Assembly: GCA_046727895.1 (NCBI GenBank)
Contig: JBKPDM010000567.1
Coordinates: 1 to 9,348 of the forward strand
DNA length: 9,348 bases
Origin: DATAOG01 sp046727895
GTDB taxonomy: Bacteria > Pseudomonadota > Alphaproteobacteria > Geminicoccales > Geminicoccaceae
Direction of reading: 5' to 3'
Shown here: piece after piece, positions 1 through 6,045 of the stretch
Layout of the letters: each line of letters starts with the position of its first letter
How positions within the stretch are numbered: position 1 is the stretch's first letter
Position numbers and translations under genes: made by a program
The notes under the pieces: generated by a model
Database searches by the model: none
What the model saw: the letters and a program-made list of their open reading frames with translations, nothing else
What the model was told of the DNA's origin: nothing

Positions 1-21
1 CAGAGCTGCGAACACGCCCAT
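1..21 (-). CDS. Possible 5' end of a gene leaving the window leftwards
   Basis: Only seven codons (MGVFAAL) are visible, so no function can be assigned. The call rests on an ATG at the minus-strand position 21-19, preceded at five bases by a strong Shine-Dalgarno-like GGAGG (rc of 26-30). The same minus-strand frame stays open upstream to a stop near 123, so a longer N-terminus with an alternative start is also possible. A plus-strand frame is open from base 1 to a TAA at 127-129, but it is arginine-rich as expected for an antisense shadow. If the gene is real, the IS256-type element sits about 110 bases upstream of it and could affect its expression. Confidence 0.3.
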
Positions 22-129
22 GTCATCCTCCGTCGAATTGGCGTCGGCACGGACGGCAAAGGCCGCCGGCGCGCCAGCATTAACCGCAGGCTCCGCCTCC
101 GCGAGCGGCGACCGGGGCGATTACGCTAA

Positions 130-144
130 GTGGTGTAGGAGTTG
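130..144 (+). repeat. Left terminal inverted repeat of the IS256-type element
   Basis: This 15-bp sequence matches the reverse complement of 1521-1535 at 14 positions. Beyond base 144 similarity to the other end falls away quickly, so this is the conserved terminal core. It lies 39 bases past the transposase stop codon. Confidence 0.8.
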
Positions 145-183
145 GGCGGCCAGGATCTCCGTGGCGGGTCGAGCCGCGCTGGT

Positions 184-1386
184 TCATGTGGCCGCGGCAG
201 CGGGCAGCATGAGGGCGAGATCATCGCGCATGGGGGCGATGGTTTCCAGAGTCATGTAGCGGGCCCGCTGCACCGCCCACTCATCGTTCTGCTCGAGCAG
301 AACGGCGCCGACCAGGCGAGCGATCGCAGCCTCGTTGGGGAAGATGCCGACCACGTCGGTGCGTCGCTTGATCTCGCCGTTGACGCGCTCGAGCGGATTG
401 GTCGCGTGGATCTTGGCCCGGTGCTCCTTAGGGAACGTCATGTAGGCGAGGACGTCCTCCTCGGCCTCGTCAAGCAATGCGGCGAGCTTCGGCAGCTTGG
501 CGCGGACCTGGTCCGCGACCTGGCGCCACTGCGCCTTGGCGGCGCCGGCGTTGTCTTGGGCGAAGGCGGTGGCGATGAACGCCGACACCACGCGCCGGCC
601 GCTTTTGCCGGCATGGGCGAGCGCATTGCGCATGAAGTGCACGCGGCAGCGTTGCCAGGTGGCGCGAAACACGCGGGCGACCGCGGCCTTGATGCCCTCG
701 TGCGCATCCGAGATGACGAGCTTGACCCCGGCGAGCCCGCGGCGCTTCAGCTTGCGCAGGAAGTCGACCCAGAAGGTCTCAGCCTCCGAGGCGCGGATCG
801 CCATGCCGAGCACTTCACGCCGGCCGTCGGTGTTGACCGCGACGGCGAGGCTCACGGCGACCGAGACGATCCGGCCGGCCTCGCGCACCTTCACGTAGGT
901 GGCGTCGATCCAAAGATAGGGCCAGTCGCCCTCGATCGGCCGCTCGAGGAAGGTCCGCACGCGCTCATCGATCTCCGCGCACAGGCGACTGACCTGGCTT
1001 CTGGAGATGCCGGCCATGCCCAGCGCCTTGACCAGCTCGTCGACCGAGCGGGTCGAGATGCCCTGCACGTAGGCCTCCTGGATCACCGCCGTGAGCGCCT
1101 TCTCGGCCACCCGCCGCGGCTCCAGGAAGCCTGGAAAGTAGCTGCCCTTCCTGAGCTTGGGGATGCGCAGCTCGACCGTGCCGGCCCGGGTTTCCCAGGC
1201 GCGATCGCGATAGCCATTGCGCTGCGCCAGCCGTTCGGGCGAGCGCTCGCCATGTGCCGCGCCGGTCAGGCGCTGCACCTCGAGCTCCATCAGGCGCTCG
1301 GCGGCAAAGCCGATCATCTCGCGCAAGAGATCGGCGTCGGCGCTCTTCTCCAGAAGTTCGCGCAGGGCGATGCTGTCGTCGGCCAT
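184..1386 (-). CDS. IS256-family DDE transposase
   Basis: The 400-residue protein has the usual length of the family and catalyses movement of the surrounding element through an RNase H-fold DDE active site. D161 lies in WIDATYVKVR and D227 in VISDAHEGIKAA. The acidic third residue is in NPLERVNGEIKRR, where E333 fits the family spacing better than E338. The C-x2-H signature typical of IS256/Mutator transposases is seen as C247 and H250 in CRVHFMRN. The N-terminal third, with RNGYR at 56-60, is the expected DNA-binding part. There is no frameshift or missing catalytic residue, so the enzyme looks active. The ATG at 1386 is preceded by a modest GGGGACC. The gene fills almost the whole element. 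Confidence 0.95.
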   Translation of the reverse strand: MADDSIALRELLEKSADADLLREMIGFAAERLMELEVQRLTGAAHGERSPERLAQRNGYRDRAWETRAGTVELRIPKLRKGSYFPGFLEPRRVAEKALTAVIQEAYVQGISTRSVDELVKALGMAGISRSQVSRLCAEIDERVRTFLERPIEGDWPYLWIDATYVKVREAGRIVSVAVSLAVAVNTDGRREVLGMAIRASEAETFWVDFLRKLKRRGLAGVKLVISDAHEGIKAAVARVFRATWQRCRVHFMRNALAHAGKSGRRVVSAFIATAFAQDNAGAAKAQWRQVADQVRAKLPKLAALLDEAEEDVLAYMTFPKEHRAKIHATNPLERVNGEIKRRTDVVGIFPNEAAIARLVGAVLLEQNDEWAVQRARYMTLETIAPMRDDLALMLPAAAAT

Positions 1387-1458
1387 CGTGGTGGTCCCCG
1401 GTCAGTGGTTGCTGGTCGGCAACCCAACCCTACCGGAGATCCTGCGATGGCCACCCGC

Positions 1459-1522
1459 TGTGGATAGCTGGCCTGCCTACGCCAGACCCGTGGCGGTCGC
1501 TGCGGCAGGCCACCTACCCACA
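1459..1522. repeat. Imperfect inverted repeat in the transposase leader
   Basis: Arms 1459-1477 and 1504-1522 pair at 17 of 19 positions around a 26-base loop. The repeat lies between the right terminal repeat and the transposase start. It could fold in transcripts that enter the element from outside, or the arms could be subterminal transposase-binding sites. Both roles are inferences. Confidence 0.6.
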
Positions 1523-1535
1523 GCTCCTACACCAC
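1521..1535 (-). repeat. Right terminal inverted repeat of the IS256-type element
   Basis: This is the partner of 130-144, located about 135 bases upstream of the transposase start. Its inner edge touches an imperfect inverted repeat (1459-1522) that belongs to the element's leader. Confidence 0.8.
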
Positions 1536-1746
1536 CACCCGGGACGTGACCGCCACGCGGGCACCGCGCCGCATCCCGCCCGGCAGACCGCGAGGGCGCG
1601 CGACCCGCCACAAGGCTTCTTTAAGGCCCGCCTCGTAACCTGCCCCGCAGCGTTCGATTGGCAAGACCGGAACCAAGGTCGCCGCCGGACGCCGCCTCCG
1701 GGTCACGAGCGCGCTGCCCGGCGCAGCGCGGTGTGGGAAACGTCGC

Positions 1747-2624
1747 ATGTCCGGCCGATGGCCGCCGGTCGGCGCGACCTGCCTCAGGCGGGTCGCCGGG
1801 TCGGTCCTGCTCGTCGCGAGCCTCCTGGCGCGGCCTGCGCCCGCGTTGGCTCAGCTCGCGCCATTCGGCTCCCCGAAGCTCGGCTCCTGGCTCGCCGATA
1901 CCGCCGCCCAAGCGCTCCGCGTCGCCGCGCCCGACAACGATCTCGCGGCGGGCGGGATCGCAGCTCTCAACCGAAGCATCGCGAGCGGCATCGACGGCCT
2001 CAGGCAAATCGGCCCGGCGTGGATGCAAGGCGTCACCGTCGACCTCAGATTCAACGAGAACCTGCAGGCGGCCTACGAGATCACGGCGACGCAACCGCTG
2101 TTCCGAACCGGATCGGAGCAGGACCGGCTGTCACCGGCCGGTTCGGCCACGATCCGGGCGGCCGCACCGGCGGCGATCTCGGACTTCGCTATCAGCGGCG
2201 CCTCTTTGGCCAGGACGTGACGCTCGGGCTCGACGGGGCGATCGAAGACTATTGGTTGCAGGAGTACCGGCGGTTCGGCGTCGCTACCGAGTTCAGCTCG
2301 AGCTCTCTGAAGCTGCGAACCACGCTGTTTGACGACGTTCCCGACGATCGGGCGGCGCTGCGCGGTGTCCGCGATCGAAGGCTCGACGGTTACGAAATCG
2401 AAGTGTCGGCCCGCCTCCCGTACCTGTCCTGGGTCTGGCTCGAGGCCAAGAAATCCTGGCAGATCGTGGTCGACAGCGACCGGCCCACCGAGAGCGACCG
2501 CTTCTCTCTGCACCTCGAGCCGCTCCCACCGCTCGAGATCGAGACGGGCACGGCCAGCACCGGCGACAGCCGGTCCTGGTTCGCCAAGCTTCGCTTCAAG
2601 ATCCGACTTGGGGGCAGCGCGTAG
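1747..2624 (+). pseudogene. Inverse autotransporter beta-domain protein (intimin/invasin-like), passenger-less, frame broken once
   Basis: The 5' frame (1747-2220) starts with a clear signal peptide: a basic start, a hydrophobic core LLVASLLA, and cleavage after ALA at residue 35. It continues into text typical of inverse-autotransporter beta-domains, such as LRQIGPAWMQGVTVDLRF and EITATQPLFRTGSEQDRL (residues 85-128). The rest of the barrel lies in the -1 frame from about 2139 to 2624: GGDLGLRYQRRLFGQDV, RRLDGYEIEVSARLPYLSW, WFAKLRFKIRLG. One extra base near 2138-2141 would restore a protein of about 292 residues. Intimins and invasins use this barrel in the outer membrane to export a C-terminal passenger. 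Here the stop follows the last strand directly, so there is no passenger. The ATG has only a weak GGGAA upstream. The gene is either a frameshifted pseudogene or carries a sequencing deletion. The family assignment is from remembered pattern and was not searched. Confidence 0.65.
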
Positions 2625-2650
2625 CGTCGAGCGGCATTGCTGGCCGACGC
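2624..2650. terminator. Weak stem between convergent genes
   Basis: GCGTCG (2624-2629) and CGACGC (2645-2650) can pair between the 3' ends of the beta-barrel gene and speE, which are only 32 bases apart. No T-run follows on either strand, so terminator function is doubtful. Confidence 0.2.
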
Positions 2651-2656
2651 GCGGCC

Positions 2657-3496
2657 TCACATCGCCAGCGCAGCCAGCCAGGGCGGATGCACGAATGCTG
2701 CGGCATGCACCGCGGGTGTATAGCAGCGCAGGCCGTCAGGGCGGGCGCGCGCCGCCAGCTCTGCCACATTCAAGCGCCGCCTGGTCGCATCGTCGCAGCC
2801 CCAGGCGAACACGAACGGGCCGCCGAGATAGGTCGGGACTGACGTGAGGATGAAGCTCGCGTCGGCGAACACCCGGCTGAGCCGTTCACGGCAGACCCGC
2901 ACGCGATGCGGCTCGGACATCGGGTTGCCGCTCTGTCCGGTCAGGATCCCGCCGGACCGAAGCCTTGCCCGGCAATCGGCGTAGAAGGCTTCGGTGAACA
3001 GGCTCTCGCCCGGCCCCATCGGATCGGTCGTATCGAGGAGGATGACGTCGAACCGCCGGTCGGTCCTGGCAACGAATTCGATCCCATCGGCGAACAACAG
3101 CTCGGTCCGCGGATCATCGAAGGCGTCTCGATGGATGCTCGGCAGCCAGGTCCTGGCGATCTCGACCACCCGCGGGTCGAGCTCAACCATGGTGACGCGC
3201 CTGACGTTCGGATGCTTGAGCGCTTCCTCGAGCGCGCCGCCGTCGCCACCGCCGATGATCAGCACGTCCCGTGCCGCCCCGTGGGCGACGATGGGTACGT
3301 GCGTCAGCATCTCGTGATAGATGAACTCGTCGCGCTCACAGGCCTGAACAATGCCGTCCAGGACCAGGACCCGGCCGAGGGTCCGATGCTCGAAGATCAA
3401 GACCTGTTGTCGGCCGGTGTGCTCCTGCACCAGGACGCGATCGATCGCCATCCGCTGTCGCCAGAACGGATGGTATTTCTCCTCCAGCCAGTCCAT
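2657..3496 (-). CDS. speE: Spermidine synthase (polyamine aminopropyltransferase)
   Basis: This cytosolic enzyme transfers the aminopropyl group of decarboxylated S-adenosylmethionine to putrescine, giving spermidine and methylthioadenosine. The 279 residues match the family length. The N-terminal beta domain precedes a Rossmann fold with QACERDEFIYHEML (51-64), the nucleotide-binding IIGGGDGGALEE (80-91), the ribose-contacting VELDP (104-108) and the catalytic LLDTTDPMGPGESLF (153-167), which contains D155 and D158. The start is the ATG at 3496, whose A is the last base of the speD stop codon read as TAATG, so the two genes are translationally coupled. A longer frame reaches 3634 but lies inside speD and does not resemble the family. 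No residue appears to be missing. The amine acceptor (putrescine or another diamine) cannot be told from sequence alone. Confidence 0.95.
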   Translation of the reverse strand: MDWLEEKYHPFWRQRMAIDRVLVQEHTGRQQVLIFEHRTLGRVLVLDGIVQACERDEFIYHEMLTHVPIVAHGAARDVLIIGGGDGGALEEALKHPNVRRVTMVELDPRVVEIARTWLPSIHRDAFDDPRTELLFADGIEFVARTDRRFDVILLDTTDPMGPGESLFTEAFYADCRARLRSGGILTGQSGNPMSEPHRVRVCRERLSRVFADASFILTSVPTYLGGPFVFAWGCDDATRRRLNVAELAARARPDGLRCYTPAVHAAAFVHPPWLAALAM

Positions 3497-3975
3497 TACT
3501 CGATGCCGCGCAACTGCTCGGAAACGGCGATCCGACCAGCCTTGAAGACATGCTTGAGAACCGGTACCACGTTGCGCGGCTCGGCGTGGCCACACATGAA
3601 CGCGTCGATCGCAGCGTAACCTCGCTCCGGCCAAGTATGGATCGAGATGTGCGATTCCGCCAGCACGGCAACGCCAGAGACCCCGCCGCTCGGCGAGAAT
3701 TCGTGCAGATGCAGGTGCAAAAGGGTCGCGCCGGCGGCCTTGGCCGCACGCCGAATCGCGAGCTCGATCACGCCGATATCATCCAGATGTTCGGCGTCCC
3801 AGAGATCGATGATCAGATGGCTGCCGGCGTAGCGCAGACCGTTGCGCTCGACGAAGTGATCGTGCCGGACGGCCGCGGCGACCGACTTGCCCGTTTGGAC
3901 CTCGACCTCGGCTCGGGCGTTTGGCGCCTTCGCTTCGGTATCCACCCCAATTTGGGCAAGAGAGTGGCGTGACAT
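3496..3975 (-). CDS. speD: S-adenosylmethionine decarboxylase proenzyme, class 1B type
   Basis: The pyruvoyl enzyme makes decarboxylated S-adenosylmethionine, the aminopropyl donor used by the coupled downstream SpeE. The 159-residue proenzyme should self-cleave between E107 and S108 in LAESHISIHTWPE, with S108 becoming the pyruvoyl group. H113 and C128 (in DAFMCGH) sit 5 and 20 residues after the serine, exactly as S63, H68 and C83 do in the Thermotoga enzyme. The protein carries about 45 extra N-terminal residues relative to that minimal enzyme. The ATG at 3975 was chosen because GGGGGAGAG lies directly upstream; a TTG at 3990 has no such site. The stop overlaps the speE start by one base. 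A palindrome at 4041-4058 lies upstream and could take part in control. Confidence 0.95.
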   Translation of the reverse strand: MSRHSLAQIGVDTEAKAPNARAEVEVQTGKSVAAAVRHDHFVERNGLRYAGSHLIIDLWDAEHLDDIGVIELAIRRAAKAAGATLLHLHLHEFSPSGGVSGVAVLAESHISIHTWPERGYAAIDAFMCGHAEPRNVVPVLKHVFKAGRIAVSEQLRGIE

Positions 3976-4040
3976 CGCTCTCCCCCACAAACCAGCAATG
4001 AACCCGAAGGCTTGGAATGTTGCGATATGTCGTTTGAGGG

Positions 4041-4058
4041 TCGCCCTTGCAAGGGCGA
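4041..4058. promoter_or_regulatory. 18-bp perfect palindrome upstream of speDE
   Basis: TCGCCCTTGCAAGGGCGA is a perfect palindrome with no spacer. It lies 66 bases upstream of the speD start and is followed at once by a second small palindrome, AATTGGCAATT (4058-4068). On the minus strand its centre supplies TTGCAA, which is 17 bases from CATATC, a poor but possible -35/-10 pair for speD. A repressor operator overlapping the speDE promoter is the simplest reading. The spacer-free symmetry makes a terminator unlikely. Confidence 0.45.
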
Positions 4059-4163
4059 ATTGGCAATTTGTTCTGCACGCAACCGCTGGTCATGCCGCTC
4101 CTGATTTGCGGTCAGCGCTTCGCATGGGAGGCAAAGAGATTGCAACTTCAACCGGAAAGAGCG

Positions 4164-4192
4164 TTGACGAGATATCAACCAGCGATTCATTT
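4164..4192 (+). promoter_or_regulatory. Weak candidate promoter for the small exported protein gene
   Basis: TTGACG (4164-4169) matches five of six -35 consensus bases and stands 17 bases from TCATTT, a poor -10. It is about 80 bases upstream of the ATG at 4275, in a relatively A/T-rich stretch. Confidence 0.25.
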
Positions 4193-4274
4193 TCGGCGCA
4201 GATCACTCTCATGTGCGCGAGCACGGAGCGGGCGCCGAGAACGTCTCGGTCCCGCAACCGAGGAGCCAACGACC

Positions 4275-4595
4275 ATGCACTACGCGGCTACCGCCGTCAT
4301 TCTTCTGACGCTGATGAGGCTCGCGGGAACGTCCGGGTGGCGGGCCGAAGTGAGCCACTGCGAGACCACGCGCGGTGAGCTGATTGCGCGCTACTTTCGG
4401 TGCGAACGCGATCCCATTTCAGCGCCGTGCGGCAAGATTCAGGCGGTGCGGCAGGACTTGGGCGCCCTCGCATACCTCGAGGTGCATTGGCAAAGCGGCA
4501 GCGAGGCCGAAGTCCTGATCGGACCGTACCAGAAACAGGTCTGCATTCTCGGGAGCCGCTTCCTCAGCAGAACGAGCGTCGCGAGCACTCAGTAG
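4275..4595 (+). CDS. Small exported cysteine-containing protein, function unknown
   Basis: I do not recognise this 106-residue protein. It begins with a short hydrophobic segment (AATAVILLTLMRLAG, residues 4-18) that could be a signal peptide or an anchor. The remainder is soluble in character and has four cysteines (C29, C43, C52, C90), consistent with two disulfides in the periplasm. That pairing is an inference. AGGAG at 4261-4265, nine bases before the ATG, supports the start; a longer frame to 4047 crosses the intergenic region and has no such site. The gene is divergent from speD. Its last 177 bases are antisense to the tail of the FecR-domain frame, so one of the two 3' ends may be misread. 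Confidence 0.55.
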   Translation: MHYAATAVILLTLMRLAGTSGWRAEVSHCETTRGELIARYFRCERDPISAPCGKIQAVRQDLGALAYLEVHWQSGSEAEVLIGPYQKQVCILGSRFLSRTSVASTQ

Positions 4596-5030
4596 TTGCC
4601 CATCGATCGGGATCGACCCCGAAGGATGAAGCGGGTGGTGGGTTGTGGCGCCCGGTGGGGCGGGCTGTAGGATGGGGTGCGGCGTCGAACGGACGGAGTC
4701 TTGTACGTCCAGCGGCGCGACCAGCGCGGTGCCTTGGCCGCCCTCTGCCGAGTGCTGCGATGCCGGCACGAAGCCCCCTTCGGGAGCCCGCTGCACCTCC
4801 AGGACGGACCCGGTGGCCGCGGCAATTCTTGCGGTTTGGCCCGGCGTCAGTTCGACGCTGAAACGGTCATCCGCGGTGCTGGCTGCCACACGACCCTCGA
4901 TCACCAGCGTTTCCGCTCCGGTCGAACTCACCAGGACATCGAAAATCTTGCCTTTGATGCCGATGACGAGATAAGGGGTCTCGACGCCGAAGTTGTGGGT
5001 GGAGCCGGGGCGGATCTGGTAGCGGATCAT
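4419..5030 (-). CDS. FecR-domain protein, C-terminal part (second of two overlapping frames)
   Basis: The first 80 or so residues are the second half of a FecR-type domain: NFGVETPYLVIGIKGKIFDVLV (13-34) corresponds to the family's V-x-TP...GT-x-F-x-V segment, with GK replacing GT. LVIEGRVAAS (42-51) is the V-x-x-G-x-V strand, and ELTPGQTARIAA (60-71) closes the domain. A low-complexity tail (residues 80-203) is not recognised and overlaps the four-cysteine gene on the other strand. The ATG at 5030 overlaps the TGA of the preceding frame as ATGA, so coupled translation is possible. This piece has no signal peptide, however, and begins inside the domain. I therefore read the pair as one exported protein interrupted by a missing base. 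Confidence 0.6.
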   Translation of the reverse strand: MIRYQIRPGSTHNFGVETPYLVIGIKGKIFDVLVSSTGAETLVIEGRVAASTADDRFSVELTPGQTARIAAATGSVLEVQRAPEGGFVPASQHSAEGGQGTALVAPLDVQDSVRSTPHPILQPAPPGATTHHPLHPSGSIPIDGQLLSARDARSAEEAAPENADLFLVRSDQDFGLAAALPMHLEVCEGAQVLPHRLNLAARR

Positions 5031-5353
5031 GCCACGCGGTTGGGAGACGGCAGCGTGAGCTCGCTGCCGGCTTGAATCGTCACACGGTTGGCGGCGTAGC
5101 CCACCACCGCCGGGCGAGTGCCGCCGCTCCACAAGGTTGTGCCGGCTGGCAGTTCGAGACCCTGTGATGCAGTTTGCCAGTCGGAACTGTCGGGCAGGCG
5201 ATAAAGCAGTCCTTCCGGTTGCCCGAGCATCCGCCAGGAGTCCGCTGCATCGGCCGACCGCGCGCCAAGGGCCAGCAGCAGAGCGGCAATAAACAGCAAG
5301 GCCGCGCGAGCCGGTGCGGCGACCAGAGATAGAACTTTTCTAGTCGTCATCAT
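5027..5353 (-). CDS. FecR-domain protein, N-terminal exported part
   Basis: The 108-residue frame has a strong signal peptide (hydrophobic AALLFIAALLLALG at 17-30, likely cut after SADA) and then the first half of a FecR-type domain: LELPAGTTLWSGGTRPAVVGY and VTIQAGSELTLP, ending at a TGA in the middle of the domain. FecR-domain proteins sit in the periplasm or inner membrane; some relay metal-uptake signals, and many of the exported type seen here have no assigned role. The continuation lies one frame away from 5030. Two ATGs stand in tandem at 5353 and 5350, and GGGAG lies 3 and 6 bases upstream of them, so 5350 may be the better start. A GC-only 12-bp palindrome (5371-5382) sits just upstream in the leader. 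Confidence 0.65.
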   Translation of the reverse strand: MMTTRKVLSLVAAPARAALLFIAALLLALGARSADAADSWRMLGQPEGLLYRLPDSSDWQTASQGLELPAGTTLWSGGTRPAVVGYAANRVTIQAGSELTLPSPNRVA

Positions 5354-5370
5354 CTGCTCCCGAGAATGAG

Positions 5371-5382
5371 GCGCCGCGGCGC
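5371..5382. repeat. 12-bp GC palindrome in the FecR gene leader
   Basis: GCGCCGCGGCGC is perfectly symmetrical and lies 17 bases upstream of the FecR ATG pair, close to its GGGAG. It could be a leader hairpin or a protein site. In GC-rich DNA it could also be chance. The A/T-richer stretch 5407-5450 just beyond it is the likeliest place for the promoter, but no good -35/-10 pair was found. Confidence 0.3.
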
Positions 5383-5558
5383 AGTTACCCGGGTTCAGAC
5401 TCGCAGTTTGTTGTTAAGAAACGGCGAAAAGACAAGCCAATTTGAACAAGAGGCCAAGTGGCGCAGCCTGGCGAGATCTGGCGTCGTCGGGCCGTGCCCG
5501 CGCCGCTCGCGGCCACATCACGCAGTTTTCAGCCGATTTCACGCGGCGTCGACAGAGA

Positions 5559-5593
5559 GAGGGGCGGTTCTCGCCTCGACCTTGCCGCCCCTC
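5559..5593 (-). terminator. Candidate terminator stem at the end of the ilvD operon
   Basis: GAGGGGCGG (5559-5567) and CCGCCCCTC (5585-5593) form a perfect nine-pair stem with a 17-base loop. On the minus strand the stem begins inside the TGA stop of the gene that follows ilvD. The tract after it (TCTCTGTC) is pyrimidine-rich but not a true T-run, so termination may be partial or Rho-assisted. Confidence 0.45.
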
Positions 5594-6040
5594 AATTTAT
5601 GAACTGGTGTACGGCATCAAGAGCACGGTGCAAGCAATGAAGAACGTCTACGGGCTGGGCTTCTTTGGCGGCTCGAACCACGTCTCGGCTATCGGTCCAT
5701 CCGGCGCCGTCATCAAAGTATGCCCCGTCAGTAAATGGTGCTGCGGGTCCTACATGGATGTCAGCCTCACTAATGAGGATACGGTTTCGGCCCGGGTCTA
5801 GACGAAAATGCTTAGAAAGATTGGCGAGGGTGCCGATCGTGTAGAATGTTGCACACCGTGTTTCTAAATCCTCCCTGATTTTGTGCAGCTCGAGCGAGGT
5901 AGCCTCTTTAATTTAACGCAATCTGCAAAATGCCAGGTCACTACGCATGCCTGATAGGCTCTCCGGACGCTTGTGGGCTCACCTTCGAACTCGCTGATCA
6001 TTGGATCAACAATGCTGGTAACATAGTCCGACAGCTTCAT
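5592..6040 (-). pseudogene. Conserved-looking hypothetical gene downstream of ilvD, frame broken once
   Basis: The first frame begins at the ATG at 6040, only five bases after the ilvD stop. It reads MKLSDYVTSIVDPMISEF, then RRAYQACVVTWHFADCV, and ends at 5864. The natural continuation is in the -1 frame from about 5906 to 5592: ELHKIREDLETRCATFYTIG, TLANLSKHFRLD, then an acidic stretch and LHCLHRALDAVHQFIN at the end. Restoring one base near the A/T-rich TTAAATTAAAG (about 5906-5916) gives roughly 149 residues. The spacing of AY-x3-V-x-TWH-x-AD and AN-x2-KH motifs suggests a single alpha-helical domain, HEPN-like in flavour. I do not recognise a named family. The close spacing implies co-transcription and coupled translation with ilvD. 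It is either a decayed gene or an assembly deletion. Confidence 0.6.
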
Positions 6041-6045
6041 GGCGC

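Larger units (their letters stand above)
130..1535 (-). mobile_element. IS256-family (Mutator-type) insertion sequence, complete
   Basis: The element is about 1.4 kb, within the usual size of the family, and carries a single full-length transposase on the minus strand. Its termini are inverted repeats. The left end starts GTGGTGTAGGAGTTG at 130, and the reverse complement of the right end reads GTGGTGTAGGAGCTG from 1535, so 14 of 15 bases match. The 8 bases outside each end (tacgctaa on the left, cacccggg on the right) do not match, although members of this family normally leave 8-9 bp duplications. The ends are set by the repeat match alone and could be off by one or two bases. Confidence 0.85.

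Noticed and set aside
20..259. Plus-strand frame running from the left edge into the insertion sequence
   Set aside because: It has no ribosome-binding site, is low-complexity alanine/serine text, and crosses the element boundary.
142..1467. Long plus-strand reading frame across the insertion sequence
   Set aside because: It is the antisense shadow of the transposase in GC-rich DNA and has no family resemblance.
1254..2100. Upstream extension of the frame that ends at 2624
   Set aside because: It crosses the end of the insertion sequence and is arginine/proline-rich without beta-barrel features. Only the part after about 2139 is real barrel sequence.
2131..2145. Programmed -1 frameshifting in the beta-barrel gene
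   Set aside because: No slippery heptamer and no strong downstream structure stand out. A missing base is simpler.
2906..3619. Plus-strand frame opposite speE and speD
   Set aside because: It is an antisense shadow of two well-identified enzymes.
5637..5801. Plus-strand peptide starting MKNVYGLGFFGG
   Set aside because: It looks protein-like at first, but it is the complement of the better-supported minus-strand gene coupled to ilvD and has no convincing ribosome-binding site.
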